Assembly (NCBI GenBank): GCA_963662175.1
Contig: OY759215.1
Location: forward strand, 29,948,066 to 30,012,065
Direction: 5' to 3'
Length of the DNA: 64,000 nucleotides
Source of the DNA: Aradus depressus
Lineage: Eukaryota > Arthropoda > Insecta > Hemiptera > Aradidae
Shown here: piece after piece, positions 25,337 through 35,827 of the stretch
Layout: the number at the start of each line of letters is the position of its first letter
How positions within the stretch are numbered: the stretch's first letter is position 1
Translations under genes and position numbers: made by a program
The notes under the pieces: model-generated
The model's database searches: none
The model's input: only the letters and a program-made list of their open reading frames with translations
Told to the model about the DNA's origin: nothing

Positions 25337-25586
25337 ACACATTCCCCACACACAGTCGACTCTATTAGCAGTTCTTATAGTATTTATGTTAAGCCTCCTC
25401 TCAAATCCTGTCTTATATTTGGCCGATTTGGATAATAATCAATAGGTGGCGTGTCTATGGAGTTGTGTATACACATATAAAATATGGAGGAGGTGATGCT
25501 TGGGGATGTTAAGGACGCCTCACCACTCAAGCACTCTTTTTATTTTTTTAAATATTTTCTAGTCTCTCCAGAAGGCTTTTAAACAG

Positions 25587-25708
25587 TAGATAAAGTTGAG
25601 ATGCCTATCTATGTGGGAGGGTGGGAAGCCTGTGAGTCTAACCAGTTGAAGTGTGTCAATGGCAGAGGGCTGACCTGCCTCAACCAACAGGGGGCCGGCA
25701 ATGCCAAG
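25587..25708 (+). CDS. Candidate coding exon of an unidentified gene
   Basis: A GC-richer island (about 55% in an AT-rich region), with acceptor TTTTAAACAG before 25587 and donor GCCAAG|gtgaga after 25708. In the open frame two bases are followed by 40 codons with balanced amino-acid use, ending in phase 0. The peptide has three Cys (EACESNQLKCVNGRG, then LTC) and resembles a piece of a secreted small Cys-rich protein. I do not recognise the family. The next plus-strand candidate (38,183) starts in phase 0 and could be joined to it. Transcript evidence is needed before this is treated as a gene. Confidence 0.4.
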
Positions 25709-25909
25709 GTGAGAGGCCCTCACTCCGCTCATCCATCACTCGCTCACTCCAGATACCATCCTCTATCCACTTATCTGGGTCACTGCCATACATCCTTCAG
25801 GAGACAATAGTCACTTCACATCACAGCATCACTCCACTCCTCCTAAACAACATGTGTCTCTCATTTGGGCAAAACAGGGCATGTTTATTGATACTGCGTG
25901 ACTACTAAC

Positions 25910-26070
25910 AAAAGTAATATTGATTTTTATATTACGTTTTCGATCTCCCTTTTAAATCATTTTACCGATTTGGTTGAAAATCAATAGGTGTTGTACTTAT
26001 GGGATTCTGGCCACACTTTTTCGAAAAAACTCAACATCGAACATCTAACCGATTACAGAACAATTCTCCT
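25910..26070 (-). repeat. Family B repeat fragment
   Basis: Minus strand: GTTAGATGTTCGATGTTGAG, CCCATAAGTACAACACCTA and TTGATTTTCAACCAAATCGG match the module core of the family. Confidence 0.6.
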
Positions 26071-26182
26071 GTCTCTACAAACCAAAATGAAAAGAAAATT
26101 TATAATACTAATACATATAATATTTCACAGGTTGTCAAATAAGATGTAGTCTGACCTCTCACAGATTTTTATTTGTATTAGC

Positions 26183-26214
26183 TAGCCGGCTTTCGAGGTT
26201 GCCCTCATCATCAG
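26183..26214 (-). ncRNA. Hammerhead ribozyme motif, left arm
   Basis: Minus strand: CTGATGA (26214-26208), stem II GAGG-GCAA-CCTC with an intact GNRA-type loop, GAAA, stem III palindrome AGCCGGCT, then A. The core is complete. Stem I would be short (GC/GC). Confidence 0.62.
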
Positions 26215-26411
26215 GCACTCTGATGAAATAAAAATCCCCATCTGAGTCACAACGGAGGAGGACAGGAATAACTTACCTATCCCCATCCATGAGTTGAATT
26301 TTAGATGAATTTATTCATTTATAGTTATTTTAATTATAAAAAAATTTGAATTTTATTTACTAAAATATTTTAATTAGGTTAATTTCAATTTTTTTTATTT
26401 CATCAGACTGC

Positions 26412-26443
26412 CTGATGATGAGAGCAATCTCGAAAGCCGGCTA
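26412..26443 (+). ncRNA. Hammerhead ribozyme motif, right arm
   Basis: CTGATGA (26412-26418), stem II GAGA-GCAA-TCTC, GAAA (26432-26435), palindrome AGCCGGCT, A at 26443. Compared with the left arm, stem II has a base-pair change on both strands (GAGG/CCTC against GAGA/TCTC), a compensatory substitution that keeps the stem. Confidence 0.65.
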
Positions 26444-26754
26444 GCTAATACAAATAATAATCTGTGAGAGGTCAGACTACATTAGCCTAAAACGCATTTC
26501 CGTTCAATTTCTTTTAAAACCGACAACGTTTTTAACTGGAAAAGTGATAGTCACTTTCGGTGTTTAATGTCGCATAACTTCTATTCCCTGAAGAAATAAC
26601 TGTAATGAAATTCCGTCAAACTATGTTAAGTAAAAACCTCATTCAAACAGTCGGCGGTGAATCACCGGCAATGTACTTACCCAATGCGAATTAATCGGCT
26701 CTAGGATTAGGATTATAGATGCTGAACATCTAGGTCATAAGCAAATCGGAAGGA

Positions 26755-26900
26755 AGGGAAGGGATCAGAGGAGGGGGCTCAACCCAGCCCTAATAAGTGC
26801 CGATGTAATTAATGTATCGAGATGAAATTAAGTATGAGGATTGGACTCTTGTATAAGAGAAGAATTGATTTTTAGCCAAAATGATCGAGTTGTTTTAGAA
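26755..26900 (+). repeat. Family B repeat fragment
   Basis: CCTAATAAGTGCCGATGTAA, ATGTATCGAGATGAAATTA, then TTGATTTTTAGCC. It follows the palindrome CGGTGAATCACCG at 26655-26667, which ends other copies. Confidence 0.6.
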
Positions 26901-27008
26901 GGACAACGAAAACTTAATTAAAATTGAAAAGATGATACATAAAGCACTTTTTTATTAAACATTTACATTGTTCAATTCCACATACAATTAAACAATATAG
27001 GTTAGGTT

Positions 27009-27343
27009 TTATGACTCATGCCCGGGCTTTAACTACGAGGTCATATCGCCTACTACCAGAGCGCTCTTTCGTCACTCTGATGGACATGAGCCCGACTCTA
27101 CTGTGGCAGTCCTAAATTTTGCCTACTCTAAATTTTTATTCAACTAGGACAGGAATCTTTAACGAGTATCTGACATCGTACAGGCTCTGGACCATCGCTT
27201 AACGTCCCATCCGAAGGACGGCGTGCTTAAATTTATTTGACCTCCCAGATAAAATAAACTAAGGGCCTCGGTCGGGTTTCGAACCCACGTTCTTGAACTT
27301 AGAAGGCAAGCACGCATACCACTGAGCTACCGGCACCCTCTTA
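27009..27343 (-). mobile_element. tRNA-derived SINE, full length
   Basis: Minus strand: head GAGGGTGCCGGTAGCTCAG, B box GGGTTCGAAACCC, complete body and the tail CCGGGCATGAGTCAT. ACAATATA lies on both sides, a possible 8-bp target duplication. Confidence 0.92.
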
Positions 27344-27755
27344 GACAATATAACTGTTCAATAAAAAAGTACTTTATTTATACAATCAGTAACAAAAATT
27401 TTCGGACAATTTATAATTTTGTTTTTCTTTTGCAGTTACACATAGTTATATGGCAAAATATTTAATTCAAGCAAAGTTTTAAATTTCGAGATCATCAATC
27501 ATTTCAAAACTCCGTAAAACAATTAATTAAACATTTACAGCTAATTACAGATAGGAACTTTTGCATTAATAATTGAAGACAAGAAATTCACGTAACAAAA
27601 TTTTCTGGACACCTGTTGTTTGTTTTGTAAACAAATGCGACTCTGATCATGATCTTTATTCCCTTCTCAACCAACCGCTAATACCGAACAAATGAAATGT
27701 GTTTACATCCTTCTATTACTGCATTCAGTAGTTATTTGTATTTCCTGCTGTCAAG

Positions 27756-29301
27756 ATGGGTCGAACATCTTTTGAAGTTCAACAGATAATAATTTTTAAT
27801 TATGAAAAAGGATTAAGTGTCCGCAAAATCAGTGGTATGGTAGGCCGAAGTAAAAGCACCGTAGCCGATGTAATTCGAAGGTATAAGCACGAGCATCGGA
27901 TAGATTTGAAATCTTCCTCTGGCCGTCCAAGAGTATTAAACGAGCGAGAAAGGTGTAGCGTTGTCCGGAAAATTAAAAACAAGCCCTCGAGGAGTGCACC
28001 TCAGATCGTCGCCGAGGTATACAGAGAAACGGGAAAGAAAGTTCACCCACAAAATGTTCGAAGAATTCTAAAAGAAGCAGGATATAATGGGAGAGTACCA
28101 AAAACCGTTTGTGAGTGAAAAAAATATAAAAAAAAGATTGAGCTTCGCAAAAGAGTTCCAGAATCATTCAGAAATTTTTTGGAGTAATGTCATTCATCTG
28201 CGAGGTAAAATAAACTTAAGCACTCCGTCCTTCGGATGGGATGTTAAGCGATGGTCCCGAGCCTGTACGATGTCAGGTCAAAGCGTTTGAGCTCTCACAT
28301 AAACACACGCATGCAATTGATCTCTGATGTTCACACGATTACAAAATTTTTAGTACATATTATTATGTATACATATATTATATGTATAGGGAAGTAAACA
28401 AAAGTAAAGTAATAGTATATGTATACATATATTACATGGAAGTAAACGGACATGATCTGGAAACATTTATTTGTCGAAATATCGGAGAAAAAACGTTTAA
28501 ATTAGAAAAATTGGGTACTTAGTTTCTTTAGAGGGAAGGTGGAGGGGATAGAGTAGGGGGAAGGGACGGTTTCTGCCGAGGGTCAGCGCTGCTGTCGCTC
28601 TCTTCCAACGTCATATCACAAAAATCTAGTTTTCTGACATTACATGACCTGAGATTTCTTTTTATGTTGTGAAGAGTTACAAGATACAAGAATATTTTAT
28701 TATTGCGGTTTGTTCTATTGCAAGCAAATACTTTTGAATGTAAGTTTAATATATTTAGTCCCGACAGTCGCGACAAAATTTGGAGAAGGCGTAATGAGGA
28801 GCTGAATCCAAAAAATTTAAAACCAATAGTAAAACATGGGGGTGGCTCAGTGATGGTGTGGGGGTGTATGGCGTCTAGTGGAATTGGTGAACTGGTTTTC
28901 ATTGAAACCACCATGACTGGAAAAGTTTATGACGAATTACTAAGGAGCAATTTGAAAAAGAGTGCTGAAAAACTTGGGATTTTACGGACTTTTCATTTTT
29001 ACCAAGACAACGATCCGAAACACACCTGTGAATTGGTACGTACTTGGCTTTTGTATAACTGCCCTAAAGTTATGAAACCCCCCCCCAATCGCCCGATCTC
29101 AACCCAATTGAACACGTATGGGGTGAGCTCGACAGGAAAATTCGATTAACACCCATTGCTTCAAAAAACGAATTGAAACAAAAGTTATTAGAAGAGTGGG
29201 GTAAAATATCTCCAAATTTCACCAAAAAATTAGTTTCATCATCAATGCCGAATCGAATGAAAGATGTTATTACACAAAAAGGGTACCCAACCAAATATTA
29301 A
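27756..29301 (+). pseudogene. Tc1-like transposase pseudogene
   Basis: An N-terminal helix-turn-helix region (SVRKISGMVGRSKSTVADVI) is open to 28118, where a frameshift follows. The frame continues as SEKNIKKRLSFAKEFQNH...FWSNVI and is then cut at about 28192 by roughly 540 bp of foreign DNA, including a SINE piece; the first catalytic Asp block is lost. It resumes near 28735 (FNIFSPDSRDKIWRRRNEE), passes YQDNDPKHT (second Asp), shifts frame in a run of nine C at 29079-29087, and ends with SPDLNPIEHVWGELD and a TAA at 29301. DD34E type. Not functional. Confidence 0.9.
28199..28278 (+). mobile_element. SINE fragment inside the Tc1 transposase
   Basis: GAGGTAAAATAAACTTAAGC, CCGTCCTTCGGATGGGATGT and GCCTGTACGATGTCAGGT are the middle of the SINE; head and tail are missing. 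It lies at the start of the block that interrupts the transposase frame. Confidence 0.85.
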
Positions 29302-29724
29302 TTAACATTATGGTTTTTGAATTTGTGAAATCGTAAAAAAAACATTGAATTTATTTATAGTTGTTTACATTTTTGTCCGAAAATTTTTGTTACCTACATT
29401 ACTTGTTATAAAATTTATTAAATTAAAATATTTATTTGTTCTAATCAAAGCTGTTTTTCCTTTATCCTAACCCACTTTTGAATTCTTATTCTTGATTGAA
29501 AAATGGCTTTAATTATTTTTTTAAATTATTTCTTATTACTTGTGCATTTAATTATTATAATTTTTTATTGAAAAATCAAACCGTCCGAACATTTTTGTTA
29601 CTGGCTGTATATCATCTTTTTAATTTTATTTATTAGTATTTCCACTATATCGATACAAAACGCAAAAAATGTATTCGGACATCGAAAATTTAATTGATAA
29701 ATTCCTACTGGGGAAGTATATTAC

Positions 29725-29737
29725 CGGTGATTCACCG
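29725..29737. repeat. Palindromic end motif CGGTGATTCACCG
   Basis: It follows GGGGAAGTATA, the end signature of family B. The same palindrome or a near copy occurs at 26655-26667, about 32612-32622 and 63001-63013. Confidence 0.7.
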
Positions 29738-30282
29738 AGGACTTTTTTTTTTCTTAATGAACGAAAACAAATATTTATACAAAATAAAAGATACATTGAA
29801 AGGAAAAATATTGCTTGTTGTTAAGGGGGACAGCCATATTTTCTAGTTGCTAGGGCGAATAGACAGACACTTGGATATTTATTTAGGGTTTCGTACCTTA
29901 ATTGGAATAAAACGGAACTTTTGTGGTGTGAGTCGGTTGTCTGTCTCTCAGCCTGTCACAATCTCATAACCTTCGAACTGTTCGACGTCGAGAATTAAAA
30001 TTTTGACCAGAGACGGGTTTTGCTAACCCAAAGACAATGAAAGTAAAATTTGAAGAAAAAAAAATGGTAAAACAACTTTTGGTGGTGTATGTAATGTATA
30101 TTTTCACAGCTTTATTCTTATCCCAATTAATTTATTGGTCTTTAGAATCTAGGAAATATACATTTCGGAAAGAACTCCCTTCATCACTATCTAAAAATGA
30201 TACAATCAATAAAAATTATGATGGTCAAAAATACAATACATAAATAACATTTTAATTATTCAAATAATTCTTTTATTAAATC

Positions 30283-30612
30283 TTTTTATAGACGAATGCT
30301 AACTACCTTTAATTTATTTGCTGATCTTTATTGAAAACAATTTTCTTATATTCTTTATACATAACATGTGGAATTTTTATTTTTTGGGTTATTAGTGTTA
30401 GGTTAGACTAAGAGTTTAGATGTCGACTCTTGAAGTATGTAAGTTGTATTCAACAATATATATTTGACATTTTAAGTATAATACAAGTGAATTAGGATAT
30501 CAAAAATGTAAAACTTCCACAGGTTCATATAAAGAATATTATCATCAATAAGAAAATTGTTTACGATAAAGATCAGGAAATAAATTAAAGTTTTAGCATT
30601 CTTGTATAAAAA
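30283..30612. mobile_element. Foldback (inverted-repeat) element
   Basis: Arms 30283-30350 and 30549-30612 are inverted complements over about 65 bp with roughly 85% match (GAATGCTAA, CTTTAATTTATTT, TGATCTTTAT, AACAATTTTCTTAT). The spacer is AT-rich, without a frame. No hammerhead core is seen here. Confidence 0.8.
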
Positions 30613-31124
30613 CGTTACAAAAAAAATTGTTATTTGTTATTGAATTATTGACCAACATCATAAAATGTTATTTTTATTGATTGTAACTTTTAGATACAGA
30701 TGATGGGAGTTCTTCCATAAACGTCTATTAGCTAGCTTGTTAATATCAAAAAATAAATTGGAAGAAGAATAAAGTTGTGAAAATATATGTTAATTATAAA
30801 ACACGTTTTAGGAGCGAAAAACTACTTACAACTATATATCTCACACTTTCTTCTGAAGTTGCTTTATCAACCAATCTTCATGATTTCATGGGCCACCAAA
30901 TTCATGGGTGTGTATGACAATCTTAAAATAGGAAAACTGTTTTTGTTTTGATGCAGAGATCTATTTTTTTAAGGCTTTTTTTAGTATGTAGCTATTCCAG
31001 CTGCCGCTAGATCGCGCCATGGGTTAAACTATCTATGAAAAAAAAAATAATGAGGTGATTAATTTCCTTGATTTAGCACAAATACATAAAATGGGAAAAA
31101 TTTATGAGGACCCTTATTTAGAGC

Positions 31125-31345
31125 TATAGAGCTGCACTCCATACCTCCAGATAGGTCTAATAATGGCCTTGTAAATCAGAAGTTCGAGTTGTAAGGTTAA
31201 CTTTGATCGTCTGTCTAGAAGTCGTTGAAGAATCCTGTACTTGCAGTTGGTGTTTTGTCTGAATTGTGTTACGTCTTTCCTCCATATAAGTCAGGCTAAA
31301 ACTAAAAGGAATTTCATAATTTTTTTTATATATTGAAAAGTAAGC
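31125..31345 (-). mobile_element. Jockey-like reverse transcriptase fragment, copy 1
   Basis: Minus-strand translation gives CKYRILQRLLDRRSKLTLQ followed by LLIYKAIIRPIWRYGVQL. This is the thumb-side block found after the catalytic motif in jockey-clade non-LTR retrotransposons. Truncated on both sides. A second copy of the same segment lies 2.4 kb to the right. Confidence 0.8.
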
Positions 31346-32079
31346 CCGAATCGCACTTGACAAATTTGATAAGTCATTGAAGAGGGAGGGGCTAAGAAAG
31401 ATAGTTTAATTTCTAGTCTTCAAACGCCTCAATTATTGATGAGTGGTCATTCATATTCAGAGGATCTGGGTACAAGGTGAAGAACATTACTAATGTATGT
31501 AATAAATCTATCCCAAATGGTTCATTAGTGAACAAAACTAGATCAGTAGATCTGGAGCATCTCACTATCCCAGCTAACTGCTGAAGGGTACTTATTATGT
31601 TACCTTGGAGACAACAGTTCTAATCAAGAACACATTTAATGAGGGTACTATTCCTATTCCACACAAAACCAACTTCTTAAAAAATAAAATGGTGACGTGA
31701 AAAATTGTTGATTGCAACATGAGCGTACCTGAATTGTGAGGGAAAAAAGACAGAACGATAACCTCAGCCCAAGTCCTGAACATCTTGTTTACAAAGGGCC
31801 TTGAAAATTGTTGCAGCTAGCAAGTCATGTTTGTCGTCTAATAGGCTGTATTCTGAGACTGTTTTCTTGAATTACAGGGGTAAATCTGAAAAAAGAACAA
31901 AATATATGCAATTTTAATCAGAAATTAGAACATAGACAACAATTAAAGTACATGTGATACTGTATAAGAAATAATGAAACTTTAATCTGAAGAACAAATT
32001 TTACAGGTCATCAAAGAAACGGGATTAACCTTTAAAATATCGATTTCAGCGGATCCTGTTAATAGTGTGAGCTTTCAGC

Positions 32080-32630
32080 TTCACTTTTTATACGAAGTAA
32101 AGCTGGAAAGTTATGTAATCGGTCAACAAAGCAAAGTAAGCTTTCAACGAAATTTCAATTAATTTTCTAAGCTCCGGATTCCAAAAATGAAAATAATGTG
32201 TCTGTCTGAGTGTGTGTTTGTGAACACGATAACTCCCGATAAGAATAATAAATGCACTGACACAAAATGTTATGTGTATCCAGAGTCCAAGACATCTAAT
32301 GATTTGAGGGGGATTAGGGGGGAGGTTTAACACAAAAACTCTAATAACTGCCATTATAATGAATGTATTGACATGAAATTTTATATTTAAATTCAAAGAA
32401 AGACACTTATTAATGCGAAATAAGTCGAAGGGAAAGGGGGATCAGAGAAGGGATACTCGGCTCAAAAACCCTTATAACTGCCGATGTAATGAAAGTATCG
32501 AGACAATATTTAGTGTGAGGATTCAGAAATCAACAATTGAGTTTTAGCCCAAACGATCGATAGACTTTTGAGGGAAAGCAAAAACGTAATTAATTCGTGC
32601 TGGGGAAGTACACCTTGATTCACCGACATT
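32080..32630 (+). repeat. Family B repeat, most complete copy
   Basis: It begins with a variant of TACGAAGT..AGCTGG and ATGTAATCGGTCA, then CTCCGGATTCCAAAAATGA and GTCTGTCTGAGTGTGTG. Three modules follow at 32222, 32334 and 32464, each opening with ACTC or AACTCTAATAACTGCC or a variant. It ends TGCTGGGGAAGTACA and GATTCACCGAC. No open frame; non-autonomous. Confidence 0.8.
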
Positions 32631-32734
32631 TCTTTTTTAATTGTTTGCACTTAAAACGTTTATTTACAAGCTGTCTTTAATAGAGGACAATAATTAAATG
32701 TGAGAAATGTATAATAAAAGAAGGAAGAGTAAAG

Positions 32735-33451
32735 GTTCAGGACGTCCTTCTTCGTTATCGCGCAACGCCACTTGCTTGTGGCCAGTCTCCAGCTGAGCGC
32801 TACCTTCATCGGAAGCTCAGGATCAAGCTAGATGCACTCCGACCTTATCATCCAGCTAAAAATCCAGATTCAACATACCAGGTTCTCCGCACTTTTAAAG
32901 TGGGGGAGAGGGTCCAAGTAAGGGACTACTCACAGAACAATAAGTACACCTGGGTTTTTGGTACCATCATTCAAAAATTAGGGGTACTGCACTACATTGT
33001 CAAACTAGACTCTGGCTACACCATCAAACGACATCTGGACCAACTCCGCCATACCTTAGTGAAGAAGGTCCATTTTAATCTGCAAGCCACAGAACCTCGG
33101 CTATGGCAAGTTCCTCCGGCATATCAGGCTACTCCTCAGGAAGAGAAGCCTATCTCGGTTCCAGAAAGAAACACTGCATTATCTCAGGACACTTCCGCCT
33201 CAACACCAGCACCGGGAGATCCAGGTCCGAGAGCGCCTATGGTCGAGCCGAGACGTTCTGGACGGACTCGCGGACCTCCAGCCTATCTAGGGGACTATCA
33301 GCTGAAGTTTTTTGAATCCCATAAAATTTTTCAACATTCAAGTTACAAATTAAGGGGGAAGACTGTTATAACCTCAACAATGTTTACCTGTTTATTTCAT
33401 AAGTTGTTTACTAGAGGTTATGGCGTCACCTTTCCAACCAGACTATTCTAA
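32735..33451 (+). pseudogene. Ty3/gypsy pol 3' fragment (integrase C-terminal region)
   Basis: An open frame of about 239 codons without its own start. LLRYRATPLACGQSPAE, LDALRP, then VGERVQVRDY..W..GTI and GYTIKRHLDQLRH match the integrase C-terminus of Ty3/gypsy elements. A Pro-rich tail ends in PRRSGRTRGPPAYLGDY. Protease, reverse transcriptase and the integrase core are missing, so the copy is dead. The frame reads through the polypurine tract into the LTR. Confidence 0.85.
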
Positions 33452-33530
33452 TGTGTTCATGTTACATTTTCTATCCAGATTAAAGTGAAAGATCAAATGC
33501 GTGCTTATATTATACTTCCCTGTTTTCAAA
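33353..33530 (+). repeat. Polypurine tract and start of the 3' LTR
   Basis: AAGGGGGAAGAC is followed by TGTTATAACCTC, the usual polypurine tract then TG start of an LTR, directly after the gypsy frame. The 3' edge of the LTR cannot be fixed without a partner; 33530 is approximate. Confidence 0.55.
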
Positions 33531-33570
33531 TAGTAGACCTAAATAGACACAATACATCCATAGTGCAAAA

Positions 33571-33586
33571 AGGTTGCCGATCCCTG
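33571..33586. repeat. hAT-like MITE terminal fragment
   Basis: AGGTTGCCGATCCCTG matches the right end of the hAT-like element at 45,857. Confidence 0.45.
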
Positions 33587-33589
33587 ATT

Positions 33590-33830
33590 TAGCTGATTCC
33601 TAGAGCTGCACTCCATACTTCCAGATAGGTCTAATAATGGTCTTGTAAATCAGAAGTTCGAGTTGTAAGGTTAACTTTGATCGTCTGTCTAGAAGTCGTT
33701 GAAGCACCCTGTATTTGCAGTTGGTGTTTTGTCTAAATTATGCTACGTCTTTCCTCCACATAAGTCATCTGTAAGCCGAAAACTGAAAGGAATTTCGTAA
33801 TTTTTTTTATATATTGAAAAGGAAGGTCCT
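33590..33830 (-). mobile_element. Jockey-like reverse transcriptase fragment, copy 2
   Basis: The same segment as 31125-31345, about 93% identical, with the same truncation points at both ends. Shared breakpoints suggest the pair arose by duplication or that the truncated piece is itself amplified. Confidence 0.8.
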
Positions 33831-33923
33831 GTGTATACATTCTAATTTTGGTAAATAGCAGTTGAATGATTATTTGAAAAAAAAAACACTGTCGCCATGG
33901 CAAGTATAATATATATATATACT

Positions 33924-34248
33924 GAGGGCACCAGTAGCTCAGAGCCTTGCTGCCCTACTGTTCTCAAGATAGGAAGTATGTAGCTAAGCCGAGGCCCTTA
34001 GGTTTTTATGTTGGAGGTAACAAGACCTTGAGCACGTCGCCCTTTGGATGGGATATTAAGCAATGTCCTGTGACAGTAAAGATCCTACCCTAGGTAACTA
34101 AATCTGTCTAAACAACATTTAGGACTCCCACTGTAGAATCGAGTTCAGGTCCACCAGAGCGGCGAATGAGCACTCTGGCAGTCCACCAGAGCGGCGAATG
34201 AGCACTCTGGCAGTAGGCGATAATTAATGCCCAGGCATGAGTCACAAA
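33924..34248 (+). mobile_element. tRNA-derived SINE with an internal 32-bp duplication
   Basis: Diverged head GAGGGCACCAGTAGCTCAG and tail CCAGGCATGAGTCAC. GTCCACCAGAGCGGCGAATG starts at 34149 and again at 34181, a perfect 32-bp tandem duplication not seen in other copies. Confidence 0.88.
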
Positions 34249-35144
34249 AACAAACAAGTATACCAACTGATGACTTTTTTTTAATTTAAAAAAATCCTTT
34301 ATTTAATAACACCATCGTATTTTATCGTTCTATAATTCATTTAATAGAATTAGGAGCATCGCTCAAACTTTTCAAAGCTGGCCCACATACATCCCTATAG
34401 GAAAGTTCCATGCAGCTCCGCCTTGATCAAATTTTTTAACAGAAATTATCTGAGAGGTTGATATTCAAAAATATTCCTTATCTCCTAATAAAATTTCGAC
34501 TAATATTTTAAAATTAAATACTTACCAGAGGGGGACTTTTATCACACACTTCATTAGCTTCAGTGTGTATCCTTCAATGTGTACTAGGGATTACAGCCCT
34601 TATCATGATTATACCCACTTGTTGAGGGAGTGAATGTCAAACAAGAGATAAGGATGCAGTCACATTTAGGTCAGGTGTAATACCCACTGGGTGAGTGTGT
34701 GCATGACCCACAATTATAGGCCATCAGTTCCCACTAACCCATATAGTGAGTCACCTACGGACCAATCAAAGGCACCTCATTTTTGAAAATGACAGAAAAA
34801 AGCTAGAAAAAAGTAGGTTAAGAACACTCCAACCAATTTCTGTTCTTAATATTGCCTAATTTGACAATAAAGATTAACATTCTATTGATACTAGTCACTG
34901 AATGATCTCTGTTCAGGGAATTTTTGAAAGAAAAATTTAAATAATCGGGAACAGAACGACTCATTGATGGTTAGTGTAATTTGGAGATAGGGTTAGGTTT
35001 TACAGAATTAATTGCAGAAGCTTCACATGACCAGACTATTCTTTTTTGGCGCCCTCATTTTACTTTTTTTTCTTTCTCTGACTTTCTGGCTAATACAAAA
35101 ATGAAAATATTTTTACATTCAGCAAATTAGCTTGTAACAATCTG

Positions 35145-35445
35145 AGGCTGATGAGCATAGTTGTCCAATGTACACTTGTCCCATCTACTTTCTGAGGAGC
35201 AGACTTGTCCCGTGTACGCTCTGAGGAGAAAAGTTAGCTTGATGTGGAGTACCAACTTGAGATCTGATGAGCCGAGGATGACCAGGGAGTGATCTGACCC
35301 CGGATGAAGGATGGAGTCATTGTTGTTGCAGCTCCTCTACAATGAATAGGGTGGCCAGGTGGATCCAAAGAGGTCAGGGTCCCCTCAGGATGCGGGATGA
35401 GTTATCTTACCGACCTCGGTGCATTCTCACTGACTCCCTTACCTC
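35145..35445 (-). mobile_element. Decayed non-LTR retrotransposon, endonuclease end
   Basis: A GC-richer block. Minus-strand translation includes HPGSDHSLVILGSSDLK, like the SDH motif that closes the endonuclease domain of non-LTR retrotransposons. Upstream on the same strand the frame is broken (DPPGHPIHC in another frame). ATGCACCGAGGTCGG at 35415-35430 echoes the 3' end at 4.1 kb. Confidence 0.45.
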
Positions 35446-35827
35446 TCGTCACTATTTACCTGATTACTAAAACAAACATACATTTTATACAATATTTTTT
35501 TTGTCAAACAAAATATTTTGCAGATTCTATGTCTTGCTTACCTTGAACTAAGTATTTCGTTAGATTCTGGGCGTTTTCCAGTCATTCTGTCTCTATTTAG
35601 ATTCAAATGTATCTTTTCTTTTTAACAACTATTGTTTAAACAATAAGAGGTTATATGATCGGTTTGTTCATTTTCCATCACCACCATCTTTCTACAAAGC
35701 AGACCTCCCACCAGGATTGTCAACTTTGCCGGGGAGGGGATGAAAGAAAGGACTCGGAACTTTTACAATTTGTCTCTCATACTTTTTTTTTTTTTTATGT
35801 TCGAACTTTGATGCTAATTATAGCATA

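Larger units (their letters stand above)
26144..26482. mobile_element. Foldback repeat with a hammerhead motif in each arm
   Basis: Arms of about 90 bp (26144-26235 and 26392-26482) are nearly perfect inverted complements around a 157-bp AT-rich spacer. Each arm contains CTGATGA, a hairpin, GAAA and the palindrome AGCCGGCT. The motifs point outward (minus at left, plus at right). The structure recalls inverted pseudo-LTRs of Penelope-like elements; no protein is encoded. Confidence 0.75.
27383..29607 (+). mobile_element. Tc1-type transposon with double-repeat (IR/DR) ends, interrupted
   Basis: TA lies just outside both ends (27381-27382 and 29608-29609). Outer repeats read CAGTAACAAAAATTTTCGGA at the left and a close inverted match at the right. 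Inner copies lie at 27592-27610 and 29375-29393, about 205 bp in from each end, so each ~220-bp terminal region carries two binding-site-like repeats in the same orientation. This is the IR/DR layout known from some Tc1 elements. The transposase (27756-29301) is broken. Confidence 0.88.

Noticed and set aside
28528..28914. 128-codon minus-strand frame
   Set aside because: Antisense to the Tc1 transposase remnant and the inserted block; no independent support.
30037..30243. 68-codon frame with one possible membrane segment
   Set aside because: Lies in repeat-like DNA with biased composition; no supporting signal.
35145..35290. Several CTGATGA/CTGAGGA boxes on the plus strand
   Set aside because: No GAAA with a palindromic stem III follows; the region reads better as endonuclease of a non-LTR element on the other strand.
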